From Comamonadaceae bacterium (GTDB lineage: Bacteria > Pseudomonadota > Gammaproteobacteria > Burkholderiales > Burkholderiaceae_C), in contig CANEXF010000012.1 in assembly GCA_947443645.1 (NCBI GenBank), positions 45,782 through 109,781 of the forward strand: a DNA stretch of 64,000 nucleotides, read 5' to 3'. Each line of letters starts with the position of its first letter. The stretch's first letter is position 1. The position numbers and the translations under genes are program-made. Positions 28,479 through 37,435 of this stretch are shown here, in pieces. The notes beneath the pieces are model-generated. The model saw nothing but the letters and a program-made list of their open reading frames with translations, made no database searches and was not told where the DNA came from.

Positions 28479-29234
28479 ATGTCAATGAACACAAAAGCAG
28501 CCAGAGCCTTGCTCGCTGTGGGTCTGGCTTGCGGAGCGCTCATGGCACACGCGGCTGACATCAGTGTGATGGCCTCGGTGGCCTTCAAGGACGCTTACCT
28601 GGAGATGGTGCCTGCTTTCGAGCGCGCCACAGGCCACAAGGTCACGACGCAATGGGTGCCTACCGTTGAAATCATGCGCCGCATCAAGGCCGACGAAGCT
28701 GTGGATCTGGTCTTGATGGCCAACAACGGCATCGTGGAACTCACCAGACTGGGCAAACTTGAGCCCGGTAGCAGCGTGGCGTTTGTCAAATCAGGCATAG
28801 GCATGGCTTCGCGCGCTGGCAGCCCACGGTTGGACGTCAGCTCTGCCGATGCACTCAAGCGCACCTTGCTGTCGGCTAAATCCATTGCTTACTCAACCGG
28901 CCCCAGCGGCACTTATCTTGCCGGGCTGTTTGAGCGCATGGGTATTGCCGATGCGATCAAGGCCAAAACCACCCTGGTGCAGGGTGAACCTGTTGGCGCC
29001 CTGGTTGCGCGCGGCGATGCGGAGATTGGTTTTCAGCAGATTCCGGAAATACTCCCGGTCGCAGGCATTCAGTACCTTGGGCCGCTGCCCGCAGACATCC
29101 AGCAAACCACGGTGTTTGTATCCGGCCTGCACAGTGGCAGCCAACACGCGCAGGCGGCACGTGCCTGGGTGAAATACCTCACCACGCCAGAGGCCGCCGT
29201 GCTGTATCGAAAATATGGCATGGAGCCGGGCTGA
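28479..29234 (+). CDS. ModA-like periplasmic binding protein
   Basis: A 251-residue protein with a signal peptide (residues 1-25, ending MAHAA) and a type II periplasmic-binding fold. ISVMASVAFKDAYLEMVPAFERATGHKV matches the start of ModA-like and solute-binding proteins, and the C-terminus has AARAWVKYLTTPEAAVLYRKYGMEPG. GAGGA precedes the start. No ModB/ModC genes are nearby, so molybdate transport is not supported. It may bind an organic anion or work with a distant transporter. Confidence 0.88.
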   Translation: MSMNTKAARALLAVGLACGALMAHAADISVMASVAFKDAYLEMVPAFERATGHKVTTQWVPTVEIMRRIKADEAVDLVLMANNGIVELTRLGKLEPGSSVAFVKSGIGMASRAGSPRLDVSSADALKRTLLSAKSIAYSTGPSGTYLAGLFERMGIADAIKAKTTLVQGEPVGALVARGDAEIGFQQIPEILPVAGIQYLGPLPADIQQTTVFVSGLHSGSQHAQAARAWVKYLTTPEAAVLYRKYGMEPG

Positions 29235-29248
29235 TATTTGGCGGTTTT

Positions 29249-29254
29249 TATAAT
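29249..29254 (+). promoter_or_regulatory. Consensus -10 hexamer next to the methyltransferase start
   Basis: A perfect TATAAT ends 6 bp before the ATG at 29261, so transcription would start at or next to the start codon. No good -35 element is visible 16-18 bp upstream. Confidence 0.3.
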
Positions 29255-29260
29255 CGCACC

Positions 29261-29929
29261 ATGAGCACCACAAGTCACACCCTGGCGGCCGATCCGCATG
29301 CGCGCTGGAATCAGCGCTTTGCAGACCAATCCTATCTTTTTGGCACTGCCCCCAATGTCTGGCTACGCGACCATGCAGCGCTATGGTCGCGGGGTCAGCA
29401 TGTGCTGAGTGTGGCGGATGGTGATGGCCGAAACAGTGTCTGGCTCGCTACGCAAGGCCTGGTGGTCGACGCTTTTGATCTTTCAGAAGTTGGTGTTGCC
29501 AAGGCAGGCAGGCTTGCAGCTGATCAGGGCGTGGCGGTGAATTTTTCTGTCAGCGATTGCGATGCCTATGCCTGGCCGCAGGGTGCGCTCGACGGCGTCG
29601 CGGCCATCTTTGTGCAGTTTGCCGGTCCCGCCATGCGCGATCGCATGTTTGCGAACATGGTCAGCAGCCTCAAGCCCGGCGGCACCCTGGTGCTGCAGGG
29701 CTATGCGCTCAAACAGCTTGACTACAAGACCGGTGGGCCGTCCGAGCCGTCCTATCTCTATACCGAGGACATGCTGCGTCAGGCTTTCGGTGGTCTTGAG
29801 ATTCTCGAACTGCGTGAGTATGAGGCTGAACTCGATGAGGGCACTGGCCACAGCGGCCGCTCTGCTCTGATCGGCATGCTCGCCCGGCGTCCTTCACAAG
29901 CGCATGTTGCAGGTGGCAAGTCCATATGA
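29261..29929 (+). CDS. Class I SAM-dependent methyltransferase
   Basis: A 222-residue Rossmann-fold methyltransferase. Motif I is VLSVADGDGRNSVWLA (a variant of the E/DxGxGxG loop, about residues 49-64). It is followed by the acidic DAFDLS and the NMVSSLKPGGTLVLQGY segment (motif post III). It resembles small TehB/UbiE-type enzymes. The substrate is not evident. It overlaps the bicupin gene by 4 bp, suggesting a shared role, perhaps stress or metalloid detoxification. Confidence 0.9.
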   Translation: MSTTSHTLAADPHARWNQRFADQSYLFGTAPNVWLRDHAALWSRGQHVLSVADGDGRNSVWLATQGLVVDAFDLSEVGVAKAGRLAADQGVAVNFSVSDCDAYAWPQGALDGVAAIFVQFAGPAMRDRMFANMVSSLKPGGTLVLQGYALKQLDYKTGGPSEPSYLYTEDMLRQAFGGLEILELREYEAELDEGTGHSGRSALIGMLARRPSQAHVAGGKSI

Positions 29930-30615
29930 CACAAATTTCAATGCTGCATGCCGATTTCACGCAGCGCGTGGTGGCCTACTCGCAGGAGGCCGTGTGGACA
30001 AGCTCGCCCCAGCCTGGCGTTCAGCGACGTATGCTGGACCGCGTCGGTGATGAGGTCGCGCGTGCTACCAGCATGGTCCGCTATGCGCCTGGTTCGAAGT
30101 TTCCAGCTCACCTGCATGGCGGCGGTGAAGAGATACTGGTGCTTGAAGGCGGGTTCTCGGATGAGCGCGGCGAATATCCCGCCGGTAGCTATCTGCGCAA
30201 CCCTCCCGGAAGCTCGCATGCGCCTTTTTCTCGCGACGGCTGCCTGCTGTTCGTAAAACTCTGGCAGTTCGCTGAAGATGACAAGCAAGCACTGTGTGTT
30301 GACACGAACGTACAAGCCTGGCGGCAGGGGCTGGTGCCGGGTCTTTCAGTGATGCCCTTGCATGAGCACGACGGCGTTCACACCGCGCTGGTCCGCTGGG
30401 CACCTGACACACAATTTCATACCCACACCCATCCTGGCGGCGAGGAAATCCTGGTTCTTGAAGGTCTTTTCAGAGACGAGGCCGGGGCTTATCCGGCGCT
30501 GACCTGGCTGCGCAGCCCGCGCTGGAGCCGGCACACACCGTTCACTGGCTCTGAAGGCGCAACGATTTATGTCAAGGTCGGCCATTTGGGCGCCGACTTT
30601 CTGACACCGTCCTAG
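29926..30615 (+). CDS. Bicupin of the ChrR/anti-sigma cupin type
   Basis: A 229-residue protein made of two homologous cupin halves. Each has the motif HxHxGGEEILVLEG: HLHGGGEEILVLEGGFSDE in the first half and HTHPGGEEILVLEGLFRDE in the second, followed by matching YPA...LRxPxxSxHxPF blocks. Metal-binding histidines and glutamates are kept in both halves. This resembles the cupin domain of ChrR, but the zinc-binding anti-sigma domain is missing and no sigma-factor gene is adjacent, so it is probably an enzyme or sensor rather than an anti-sigma factor. It is coupled to the methyltransferase gene. Confidence 0.88.
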   Translation: MTQISMLHADFTQRVVAYSQEAVWTSSPQPGVQRRMLDRVGDEVARATSMVRYAPGSKFPAHLHGGGEEILVLEGGFSDERGEYPAGSYLRNPPGSSHAPFSRDGCLLFVKLWQFAEDDKQALCVDTNVQAWRQGLVPGLSVMPLHEHDGVHTALVRWAPDTQFHTHTHPGGEEILVLEGLFRDEAGAYPALTWLRSPRWSRHTPFTGSEGATIYVKVGHLGADFLTPS

Positions 30616-30712
30616 CGCTGGCGCCTAACTTGTCGCCAGTCAGGACCGATAGCACGACAAGCTCAGGGGCAACTTTTGCTGTGCGGTATGGCCCGGTATT
30701 AGTTCGGCGCCG

Positions 30713-31591
30713 TCACTCGTATTTTTGACCGTTGGCCAGCAGCTCGGGCGTGCCAATGACGGCGTTGAGGCCGTCAAAGTCAAGCATGGCTGACTGCCAG
30801 GGCAAGGTCGTCTGGTGTTGATGCAGGCTGGCGTAATAGCCTTGCAGGGTGTGCACCACGGCGCGCACTGTTCCGCCCGGGAAGATGACAATGCGAAAGC
30901 CGCGCTCGCCCAATTGCGTGGCGCTTTGCACCGGTGTCTTGCCCCCTTCGACCATGTTGGCCAGCAGGGGGATACGCGACGCAAACTGGCCGCAGGCTGC
31001 GTCCATCTGCTCAGGGGTTCGCAGCGCCTCGATGAACAACGCGTCCACACCGCATTCAAGATAGCGCTCGGCGCGCTCCAGCGCACTGGCCAAGCCTTCG
31101 GTGGCGATCGCATCAGTGCGCGCGAGAATCAGGGTTGAGTCCGACTTCCTGGCGTCCAGGGCGGCCTTGAGCTTGCCCACCATGTCGTTGACAGGAATCA
31201 CGGACTTGCCATTTAAATGCCCGCAGCGTTTGGGAAAGGTCTGGTCTTCAAGCTGGATCATGGCCGCGCCTGCGCTTTCAAAGCCTCTGACCGTGCGCAT
31301 GACATTGAGTGCGTTGCCAAAGCCGGTGTCGGCATCCACAATGACCGGCAGATCAACGCGTTCAGTGATGTGTGAAAGCGCCTGCTGTACTTCGGCATAG
31401 CTGGTCAGACCGACATCCGAGCGGCCCAGCATGGTGTAGGCGATGGATGCACCGGACAGGTACAAGGCTTCGAAGCCGGCCTGCTGCGCCACCAGTGCGC
31501 TGAGCGCGTCATAGACGCCAGGCGCGAGCAGCGGCGAAGCCTGGGCCAATCTGCTCTTGAGGTCGCTTGGTTTCATGTTGGCTTGATTCAT
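30713..31591 (-). CDS. Isocitrate lyase/PEP mutase-family C-C lyase
   Basis: A 292-residue TIM-barrel enzyme. LLAPGVYDALSALVAQQAGFEALYLSG, VIVDADTGFGNALNV, MIQLEDQTFPKRCGHL and ILARTDAIATEGL are diagnostic, with metal-binding aspartates in VDADTG and the family loop P-K-R-C-G-H. Members include 2-methylisocitrate lyase, 2,3-dimethylmalate lyase, oxaloacetate decarboxylase and phosphonopyruvate enzymes. It ends an operon with HyuA/HyuB, an amidase and a dehydrogenase, so cleavage of a 2-hydroxy dicarboxylate (alkylmalate type) is more likely than phosphonate chemistry. It overlaps the dehydrogenase gene by 4 bp. Confidence 0.9.
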   Translation of the reverse strand: MNQANMKPSDLKSRLAQASPLLAPGVYDALSALVAQQAGFEALYLSGASIAYTMLGRSDVGLTSYAEVQQALSHITERVDLPVIVDADTGFGNALNVMRTVRGFESAGAAMIQLEDQTFPKRCGHLNGKSVIPVNDMVGKLKAALDARKSDSTLILARTDAIATEGLASALERAERYLECGVDALFIEALRTPEQMDAACGQFASRIPLLANMVEGGKTPVQSATQLGERGFRIVIFPGGTVRAVVHTLQGYYASLHQHQTTLPWQSAMLDFDGLNAVIGTPELLANGQKYE

Positions 31592-33009
31592 TTGGACTCC
31601 TGAATGTCTGTGATGATGGTGGCCGCAGCAATCGTTCCGCCAGCAACGGCGCTGAGCAGTCCGTTGCCCGACAAATAGCCCCAGACCGCGTTGCCCGACA
31701 CGCCGCGTGCGGCGCCTCCGGCGGCCAGCAGGCTGGAGAACACCGAGCCGTCCTGGCGCATCACGCGGCAGTTTTCGTCGATGTCGAGCCCGCCTTGCGT
31801 GTGAAACAGCGCCCCTGTGACCTTGACGGCAAAGTAGGGGGCTTGCAGCGTGCGCAAAAACTTTCGACCATGGACATCTTCAACTTCGGGCGCAACAGCT
31901 GCAAGCGTTTTGCCGAGTTTTGCCGACTCGCAGCCCAGCATGGCGGCGAGTGCGTCCAGGTCAGGACAAGACTTGAGCGCGCCTGCATTTTCGGCATCTC
32001 GAAAATCCGGAAAGCTGCGTGCCAGTGTGAGCGTTGTCTGGTCGAACACATTCCAGGCAATGCCGCCGGGCTGGGCCAGCACCTGCACCGACGCCTCGGA
32101 GTAGCCATGGCTTTCGTCATGAAAGCGCTCGCCCAGTGAATTGATCTGCACGCCGCCATCCATCATGAGTGCCCAGCTCACCAGCGCACCTTGGGGCACG
32201 GCCCAGGAACCATGACCCTGGTAGCCGCCCAGATCTGCCAGGCGCGCACCCAGCTGCTGCCCCCAGCTGATGGCCGAGCCATCGTTGCCGGCGTGACCTG
32301 CAAAAATCGCATCCCGCATTTCAGGAAGCAGTTGCTCCACCATTTTCGGGTTGCCGCCGAAGCCGTTGCATGCCAGCAAAATATAGCTGCAGGCCACATG
32401 CTCCATGCTGCCGTCGGGGCGCTCATAGCCCAGACCCAGCACCTGGTCGTTGGCGTTAAGCCACAGTTCACGAACCAGTGCTTCGGTCAGCAAGGTGGCG
32501 CCGATGTTGATGGCCGCGCGTTCCAGCTGCGCCATCAGCGCGCTGCCGGTGCGCTCACGCACGGCGTGCATTCGGCGCACGCTGTGACCAGGATATAAAA
32601 ATCCATCCAGCACTTCAAACACAATGCCATGTGCGCTTTGAAGCTGGTCCAGTGCTGGCCCTGCGGCCTTTGCATAGGCATGGACCAGGCGGCGCGCGGC
32701 CGTGCCGCGCGCCTTCGAGGCGATGTCGGACTCAAACAGTGCCACGCTGTCGTCAATGCCTGCGGCGCGCTGCGCTGCCGTACCGGCCGCAGGAATAAAG
32801 CCCGAAGACAGGGCCGATGAACCGCTGGGTTCAGCGTCCCGCTCCAGCACGACGCAGTCTATGCCTGCGTCGCGTAATGCGATGGCGGCCACCAGGCCAC
32901 ATGCGCCGGCGCCAACAATCACGACCGGCACTTCCAGCTCTGCCGCCATGCGTTCGGCCCGGACTATCGTTGGCTGGCGCTGGTGCATGCCAAAAGCGCT
33001 GCTGCTCAT
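31588..33009 (-). CDS. FAD-dependent dehydrogenase (fumarate-reductase/tricarballylate-dehydrogenase-like)
   Basis: A 473-residue flavoprotein. The dinucleotide-binding motif is VVIVGAGACGLVAAIALRDAG with LERDAEPSGSSALSSGFIPAAG, typical of the fumarate reductase/3-ketosteroid dehydrogenase/TcuA group. The C-terminal FAD loop is FHTQGGLDIDENCR followed by LLAAGGAARGVSG. It probably oxidises or reduces a C=C bond in a dicarboxylic acid. It overlaps its neighbours by 4 bp on both sides. The electron acceptor is unknown, as no TcuB-like gene is present. Confidence 0.9.
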   Translation of the reverse strand: MSSSAFGMHQRQPTIVRAERMAAELEVPVVIVGAGACGLVAAIALRDAGIDCVVLERDAEPSGSSALSSGFIPAAGTAAQRAAGIDDSVALFESDIASKARGTAARRLVHAYAKAAGPALDQLQSAHGIVFEVLDGFLYPGHSVRRMHAVRERTGSALMAQLERAAINIGATLLTEALVRELWLNANDQVLGLGYERPDGSMEHVACSYILLACNGFGGNPKMVEQLLPEMRDAIFAGHAGNDGSAISWGQQLGARLADLGGYQGHGSWAVPQGALVSWALMMDGGVQINSLGERFHDESHGYSEASVQVLAQPGGIAWNVFDQTTLTLARSFPDFRDAENAGALKSCPDLDALAAMLGCESAKLGKTLAAVAPEVEDVHGRKFLRTLQAPYFAVKVTGALFHTQGGLDIDENCRVMRQDGSVFSSLLAAGGAARGVSGNAVWGYLSGNGLLSAVAGGTIAAATIITDIQESK

Positions 33010-33614
33010 GGCTGCAAAAGCGCTAGCAGTTCATCACAACGCATAACGTCGGCAATGCTGCGCATGTCGGCAATCGCCGCATCGTGGGTTTCCTGCTTGA
33101 AGGCTGCGCAGGCATCCTCAAGCACCAGCGTGTGGTATTCCCGCATGTGGGCATCGCGCACGGTGCTGGCCACGCCACCGTTGGTCACGATGCCGCAGAC
33201 CACGACGGTGTCCATGCCCGCATGCCTGAGCACCCAGTCGAGCTGGGTGTTGAAAAAGGCCGAATACGCCACCTTGCAGACACTCACATCCACCAAAGGC
33301 GCAATTTCAGCCACGTTGGCCTGCCCATGTCCACCAGGCGCAAAGTCACCGCGCCTGAGAAAGGGCCGCAGCGCCAGCAGGTGCGGCGCAATCATGGGCT
33401 CACCCTTGGCGTCAGGCCACAGCGTGAACTGGCTGGAGGCGACCATGCCGCCCCTGGCTTTCAAGGCCCGCGCGACCTGTGCGACCTTGGCGGGTAGCAG
33501 CAAGGCCTTGGGGTTGCTCGCGCCGCCCCGTGCGTAGGCACCATCGGCGGCCAGAAAGTCGTTTTGCAGGTCAATGATGACCAGCGCGGTAGATGCTGGG
33601 TTGAACGGGTTCAT
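33006..33614 (-). CDS. Isochorismatase-family cysteine hydrolase (amidase)
   Basis: A 202-residue cysteine hydrolase with the full catalytic triad: Asp15 in VIIDLQNDF, Lys114 in SVCKVAYSAFF and Cys140 in VVVCGIVTNGGVAST. The family includes N-carbamoylsarcosine amidase, maleamate amidohydrolase and nicotinamidase. Next to ATP-dependent HyuA/HyuB genes it most resembles the second step of ring opening followed by release of ammonia from a half-amide or carbamoyl group. It overlaps the HyuA and dehydrogenase genes by 4 bp. Confidence 0.9.
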   Translation of the reverse strand: MNPFNPASTALVIIDLQNDFLAADGAYARGGASNPKALLLPAKVAQVARALKARGGMVASSQFTLWPDAKGEPMIAPHLLALRPFLRRGDFAPGGHGQANVAEIAPLVDVSVCKVAYSAFFNTQLDWVLRHAGMDTVVVCGIVTNGGVASTVRDAHMREYHTLVLEDACAAFKQETHDAAIADMRSIADVMRCDELLALLQP

Positions 33615-35725
33615 GATGCCGTGATGATCAGGTTGCCAAGCGTGTCAACGCGGGCGGTAAAGCGGGGCTCAAGCCACACCGTGGTGTCTGGTTGCTCCAG
33701 GATGGCCGGACCTTTGATTTCTGCATGGACCGGCAGCGGCAGGCGCGCGTAGCGCACCGCATCCCACCATTGACCCGCATGGTAAACACGCTGCATGCCG
33801 ACTGCATCGGTAGAGCCTTTGCCCTCGGGGGCGAGAACGGCCAGATCAAACTTCGGACGCACGCCTATGCGGGCGTAGCGCAGGTTCATCACGCGCACGG
33901 CAATGCCGTCCAGTATGCGTCCGAAGGCGCTGCGGTAAGCACTTTCGAAGGCGGCCGCCAGGCCTGCCCGGTCCAGGCAGTCTGGCTGCACCTGCACCGC
34001 GACTGTGTGCGTCTGACCCGCATAGAGCATGTCGAATTCGATTTGCTGGGTGACCTCTGCAAAGCGAACGCCGGCCGAGTCCAGGCGCGCCTGGCAAACC
34101 TCGGTGAGTTGCGCCACGCGGCTGCGCACGTCTTCCATGTCAAGATCTGCCAGCGCCCGGTTCAGCGTTTGCACAGCGTCGTGGCGCATGTCTGCCATTA
34201 CGCAGCCCAATGCAGAAGTCACGCCCGGGTAACGCGGCACTATGCCCGTGGTGACGCCGACTTCGCGCATCATGGCGCACACGTGCAGTGCACCGCCACC
34301 GCCAAAAGGCATGTAGGCAAACTGGCGCGGATCATGGCCGCGCTCAATCGACACCACGCGAATCGCGCCTGCCATGCGCGCGTTGGCCACGGTCAGGATC
34401 GCCTCGGCGGCAGCCATCACATCCAGGCCCAGGGGGCGGGCCACATGCTCCTCAATTGCGGCCCGGGATTTTTCGCTGTCCATCGCTGCAAGCAGGCCGC
34501 CACCCAGTGGCCTGTCGGCCGCAATGCGGTTGAGCAAGACATTGGCGTCGGTGACCGTAGGCCGCGTGTTGCCGCGGCCGTAGCAGGCCGGTCCGGGTAT
34601 GCTGCCGGCCGACTCCGGGCCTACTTGCAGCATGCCGCTGGCATCGACCGAGGCAATTGAGCCACCGCCGGCGCCTATGGTTTCTATCTGGATCATGGGT
34701 GAGCGAACCACCATGCCGAAATCAATCGAGGTCTGCGCCGCCAGCGCGGCCTTGCCATTGGCCACCAGCGAGACATCGAAGGATGTGCCGCCCATGTCAC
34801 CCGTGATGGCGTTGGGAAAACCTGCAGCGCGCGCTATGGCCGCGCAGGCAATCACACCGGCTGCCGGGCCCGACAATGCTGTGCGCACAGGCACGTCACA
34901 AGCGGTGCTGCGCGACATCACGCCGCCGTTGCTCTGGACAATCAGCAGCTCACCGCCAAAGCCTTGCGCGCGCAAGTCGCCTTCTAGGCGTATCAGGTAG
35001 CTGCCGACCACGGGCTGCAATGCGGCGTTGAGGGTGGCTGTCGAGCAGCGTTCGAATTCACGGATCTCGGGCAACACTTCGCTGGCTGCCGTTACATAGG
35101 CGTTGGGCCAGAGTTCACGCACCGCCTTCACCGCAGCCTGCTCGTTGGCCGGATTGGCGTAGGTGTTGATGAAAAAGACGCAGACCGCTTCGCATCCGGC
35201 TGCCAGCAAAGCCCGGGCTTCGATCCTGACTTGATCAAGGTTGACGGGTGTGTGGACGCTGCCATCGGCCAATACCCGCTCATCCACTTCCCGGCGCAGC
35301 GGTCGCGAAACGATGGGCTCAAAACTACCGCGCAATCCCCAGGTTTGCGGCCTGTCGCGCCGGCGCATTTCGAGCACATCCCGAAAACCGCGCGTGGTGA
35401 TGATGCCTGTGCGTGCGACCTTGCGTTCGAGCAATGCGTTGGTGCCAACAGTCGTGCCGTGAACAATGGTGGCGATGGCCCTGGCTTGAGCGCCTTCGTC
35501 GTTGGCCGGCGCGTCAGCGCCCTTGGCCGCCCTGGCTTCGGCCGCAACTCTGGCGATGCCATTCATGAAGCCGCGTGATTCTTCACCGCGTGTTGATGGC
35601 ACTTTAACAATGCTGGCGCGACCGGTGGCCTCGTCAAGCACAAACAGGTCGGTAAAGGTGCCGCCCACATCCACGCCAACCACCAGAGTGCTGGCTGGCT
35701 TGCTTATCAAACGTTCTTCGCTCAT
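33611..35725 (-). CDS. hyuA: Hydantoinase/oxoprolinase subunit A (HyuA)
   Basis: A 704-residue protein with the actin-like ATPase fold of the family: VVGVDVGGTFTDLFVLDEATG at the N-terminus, HGTTVGTNALLERKVARTG, LSGPAAGVIACAAIARAAGF and GDMGGTSFDVSLV. HyuA/HyuB pairs use ATP to open cyclic amides such as hydantoins, N-methylhydantoin and 5-oxoproline; acetone carboxylases share the fold. The adjacent HyuB and cysteine hydrolase support a cyclic amide or imide ring-opening role. It overlaps hyuB by 4 bp. Confidence 0.93.
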   Translation of the reverse strand: MSEERLISKPASTLVVGVDVGGTFTDLFVLDEATGRASIVKVPSTRGEESRGFMNGIARVAAEARAAKGADAPANDEGAQARAIATIVHGTTVGTNALLERKVARTGIITTRGFRDVLEMRRRDRPQTWGLRGSFEPIVSRPLRREVDERVLADGSVHTPVNLDQVRIEARALLAAGCEAVCVFFINTYANPANEQAAVKAVRELWPNAYVTAASEVLPEIREFERCSTATLNAALQPVVGSYLIRLEGDLRAQGFGGELLIVQSNGGVMSRSTACDVPVRTALSGPAAGVIACAAIARAAGFPNAITGDMGGTSFDVSLVANGKAALAAQTSIDFGMVVRSPMIQIETIGAGGGSIASVDASGMLQVGPESAGSIPGPACYGRGNTRPTVTDANVLLNRIAADRPLGGGLLAAMDSEKSRAAIEEHVARPLGLDVMAAAEAILTVANARMAGAIRVVSIERGHDPRQFAYMPFGGGGALHVCAMMREVGVTTGIVPRYPGVTSALGCVMADMRHDAVQTLNRALADLDMEDVRSRVAQLTEVCQARLDSAGVRFAEVTQQIEFDMLYAGQTHTVAVQVQPDCLDRAGLAAAFESAYRSAFGRILDGIAVRVMNLRYARIGVRPKFDLAVLAPEGKGSTDAVGMQRVYHAGQWWDAVRYARLPLPVHAEIKGPAILEQPDTTVWLEPRFTARVDTLGNLIITAS

Positions 35726-37413
35726 GCCCCGTTCCCTGCTTTATCTGCTGTTGTGTAACCCATTGCCCGGTCGATTTCGCGCTGGCTTGCGCTTCGCTTT
35801 TTTGGATCGCCATAGCCGCCGCCGCCCGGTGTTTGCAACCTCACGCGTTCGCCGCGCTTGAGCTTGATGCCGACCATCTTTGAGGCCATGGGGGGCTCGC
35901 GCCATTGGCCATCGTTTTCATAGCTGAATATGTTGAGTGCGCCTTCGCCGCCGCCTGCGATTCCTTTTGGCGCCGAGCGCCCGCGTTCACCAAAGACGAA
36001 CACATCCGCGCTTTCTTCCAGCAGTTCAATTTCGTAAATTGCGCCCAGACCACCACGGTGCTCGCCGTCGCCGCCAGAGCCTTCACGCAAGGCCCACTTT
36101 GTGAAGCGCACCGGATAGGCGGCTTCAAGAATTTCCAGCGGTGGAATCGTGGCCGTTGATATAGGCGCGTTGCCATGGTTCAGGCCGTCGCCATCAGAGT
36201 GTCCACCATGGCCACCGCCGAAGAAACTGAACATCACCCAGCGCTGGCCCTTGCGTGCCGCGTCGGTGCGGTGGCCGGCCAGTGACAGCGCGTTGATGGT
36301 GCCGTAGGCCTGTGCCATGGCGCGCTTGGGATCGGCCTTGGCTGTCGCGCTGAAGATCACGTCAATCATGCGCAGGATGGTCTCGGTGTAGCCGCCCACG
36401 GGGCGCGGCCTGGAGGCTGAAATGACCAGACCGTCAGGCAGTACGAAGTCGACGGCGTCGAGCACGCCCGCGTTGGCTGGAACATCGGGAAACAGATGCT
36501 TGAGGGCCACATAGCAGGCGGCGATGGCCGTGGCGCGGGAAATATTCACTGGTCCGGCGCAGGCTTTTGCGGTGCGTGAAAAATCCAGCGTCAGGCGCTC
36601 GCCCTCAACCGTCATGTCAAGTGCGATGGTCAGCGGTTCGTCCACCACACCGTCGTTGTCCAGCATGTCGTCAAAGCTGTAGCGGCCGTCCGGCAAGTGC
36701 GAAATATGTGAACGCATCAGCCGGACCGCGCGCTGGCGCAGCTCGCTCATGCCTTGCAGCACCAGTGCGTCGCCGTATTCATCGAGCAAGCCGGCAAGGC
36801 GTCTGGCGCCGAGCTCAAGTGCGGCGAGCTGGGCGTTCAAGTCACCCCACAAGCTGTCCGGCAGGCGCGTGTTGGCCCGTAGGATGGCAAGGATGTCGTC
36901 CTCAAGGACGCCGGCGCGCTGTATCCGAACGGGTGGAATCTGCACCGCTTCCTGCCAGCACTCGGTCGCTGCCGGGTTGTAGTTGCCTGGAACTGCGCCG
37001 CCCACATCGTGCCAGTGCGCTGCCGACGCAAGGTAGCAAAAAAGTTTGCCGTCCCGGAAAAAAGGGCGCACGAGCTTGAAGTCGTTGGCGTGCGTGCCAC
37101 CCTCGTAAGGATCGTTGAACAGCCAGGTGTCACCGTCTTTCATGCCGCCACGAGGCGCCGCAGCGTGGGCTGCTGCGCGCACGGCAAAAGCCATGACACC
37201 GACAAAAATCGGCAAGCCGGACTTGCCCTGCACCAGTGTGTCTCCCGAGATGGCGTCATACAGGCCGTGACAGGCGTCGTGCGCCTCGGCAATGATGGGG
37301 TTGAACGCACTGCGGTAAAGCGTGGCGTCCATCTCGTCGGCGATCTGCTCCAGCCGGCCTTTCAATACAGCCAGCGTGACGGGATCCATCGTCTCTATTT
37401 GCTTTTCAGACAT
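35722..37413 (-). CDS. hyuB: Hydantoinase/oxoprolinase subunit B (HyuB)
   Basis: A 563-residue partner of HyuA, of normal family length. MDPVTLAVLKGRLEQIADEMDATLYRSAFNPIIAEAHDACHGLYDA, GDTWLFNDPYEGGTHANDFKL and the C-terminal LQTPGGGGYGDPKKRS are diagnostic. It forms the catalytic complex with HyuA for ATP-dependent hydrolysis of a cyclic amide. It is the second gene of a six-gene minus-strand unit, 22 bp after the Bug receptor gene. Confidence 0.94.
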   Translation of the reverse strand: MSEKQIETMDPVTLAVLKGRLEQIADEMDATLYRSAFNPIIAEAHDACHGLYDAISGDTLVQGKSGLPIFVGVMAFAVRAAAHAAAPRGGMKDGDTWLFNDPYEGGTHANDFKLVRPFFRDGKLFCYLASAAHWHDVGGAVPGNYNPAATECWQEAVQIPPVRIQRAGVLEDDILAILRANTRLPDSLWGDLNAQLAALELGARRLAGLLDEYGDALVLQGMSELRQRAVRLMRSHISHLPDGRYSFDDMLDNDGVVDEPLTIALDMTVEGERLTLDFSRTAKACAGPVNISRATAIAACYVALKHLFPDVPANAGVLDAVDFVLPDGLVISASRPRPVGGYTETILRMIDVIFSATAKADPKRAMAQAYGTINALSLAGHRTDAARKGQRWVMFSFFGGGHGGHSDGDGLNHGNAPISTATIPPLEILEAAYPVRFTKWALREGSGGDGEHRGGLGAIYEIELLEESADVFVFGERGRSAPKGIAGGGEGALNIFSYENDGQWREPPMASKMVGIKLKRGERVRLQTPGGGGYGDPKKRSASQREIDRAMGYTTADKAGNGA

Positions 37414-37435
37414 GACTGACTTTCATTCGTTTCAT

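Noticed and set aside
28479..29234. Molybdate transporter receptor (ModA)
   Set aside because: The fold resembles ModA but no modB/modC genes or molybdate regulator are adjacent.
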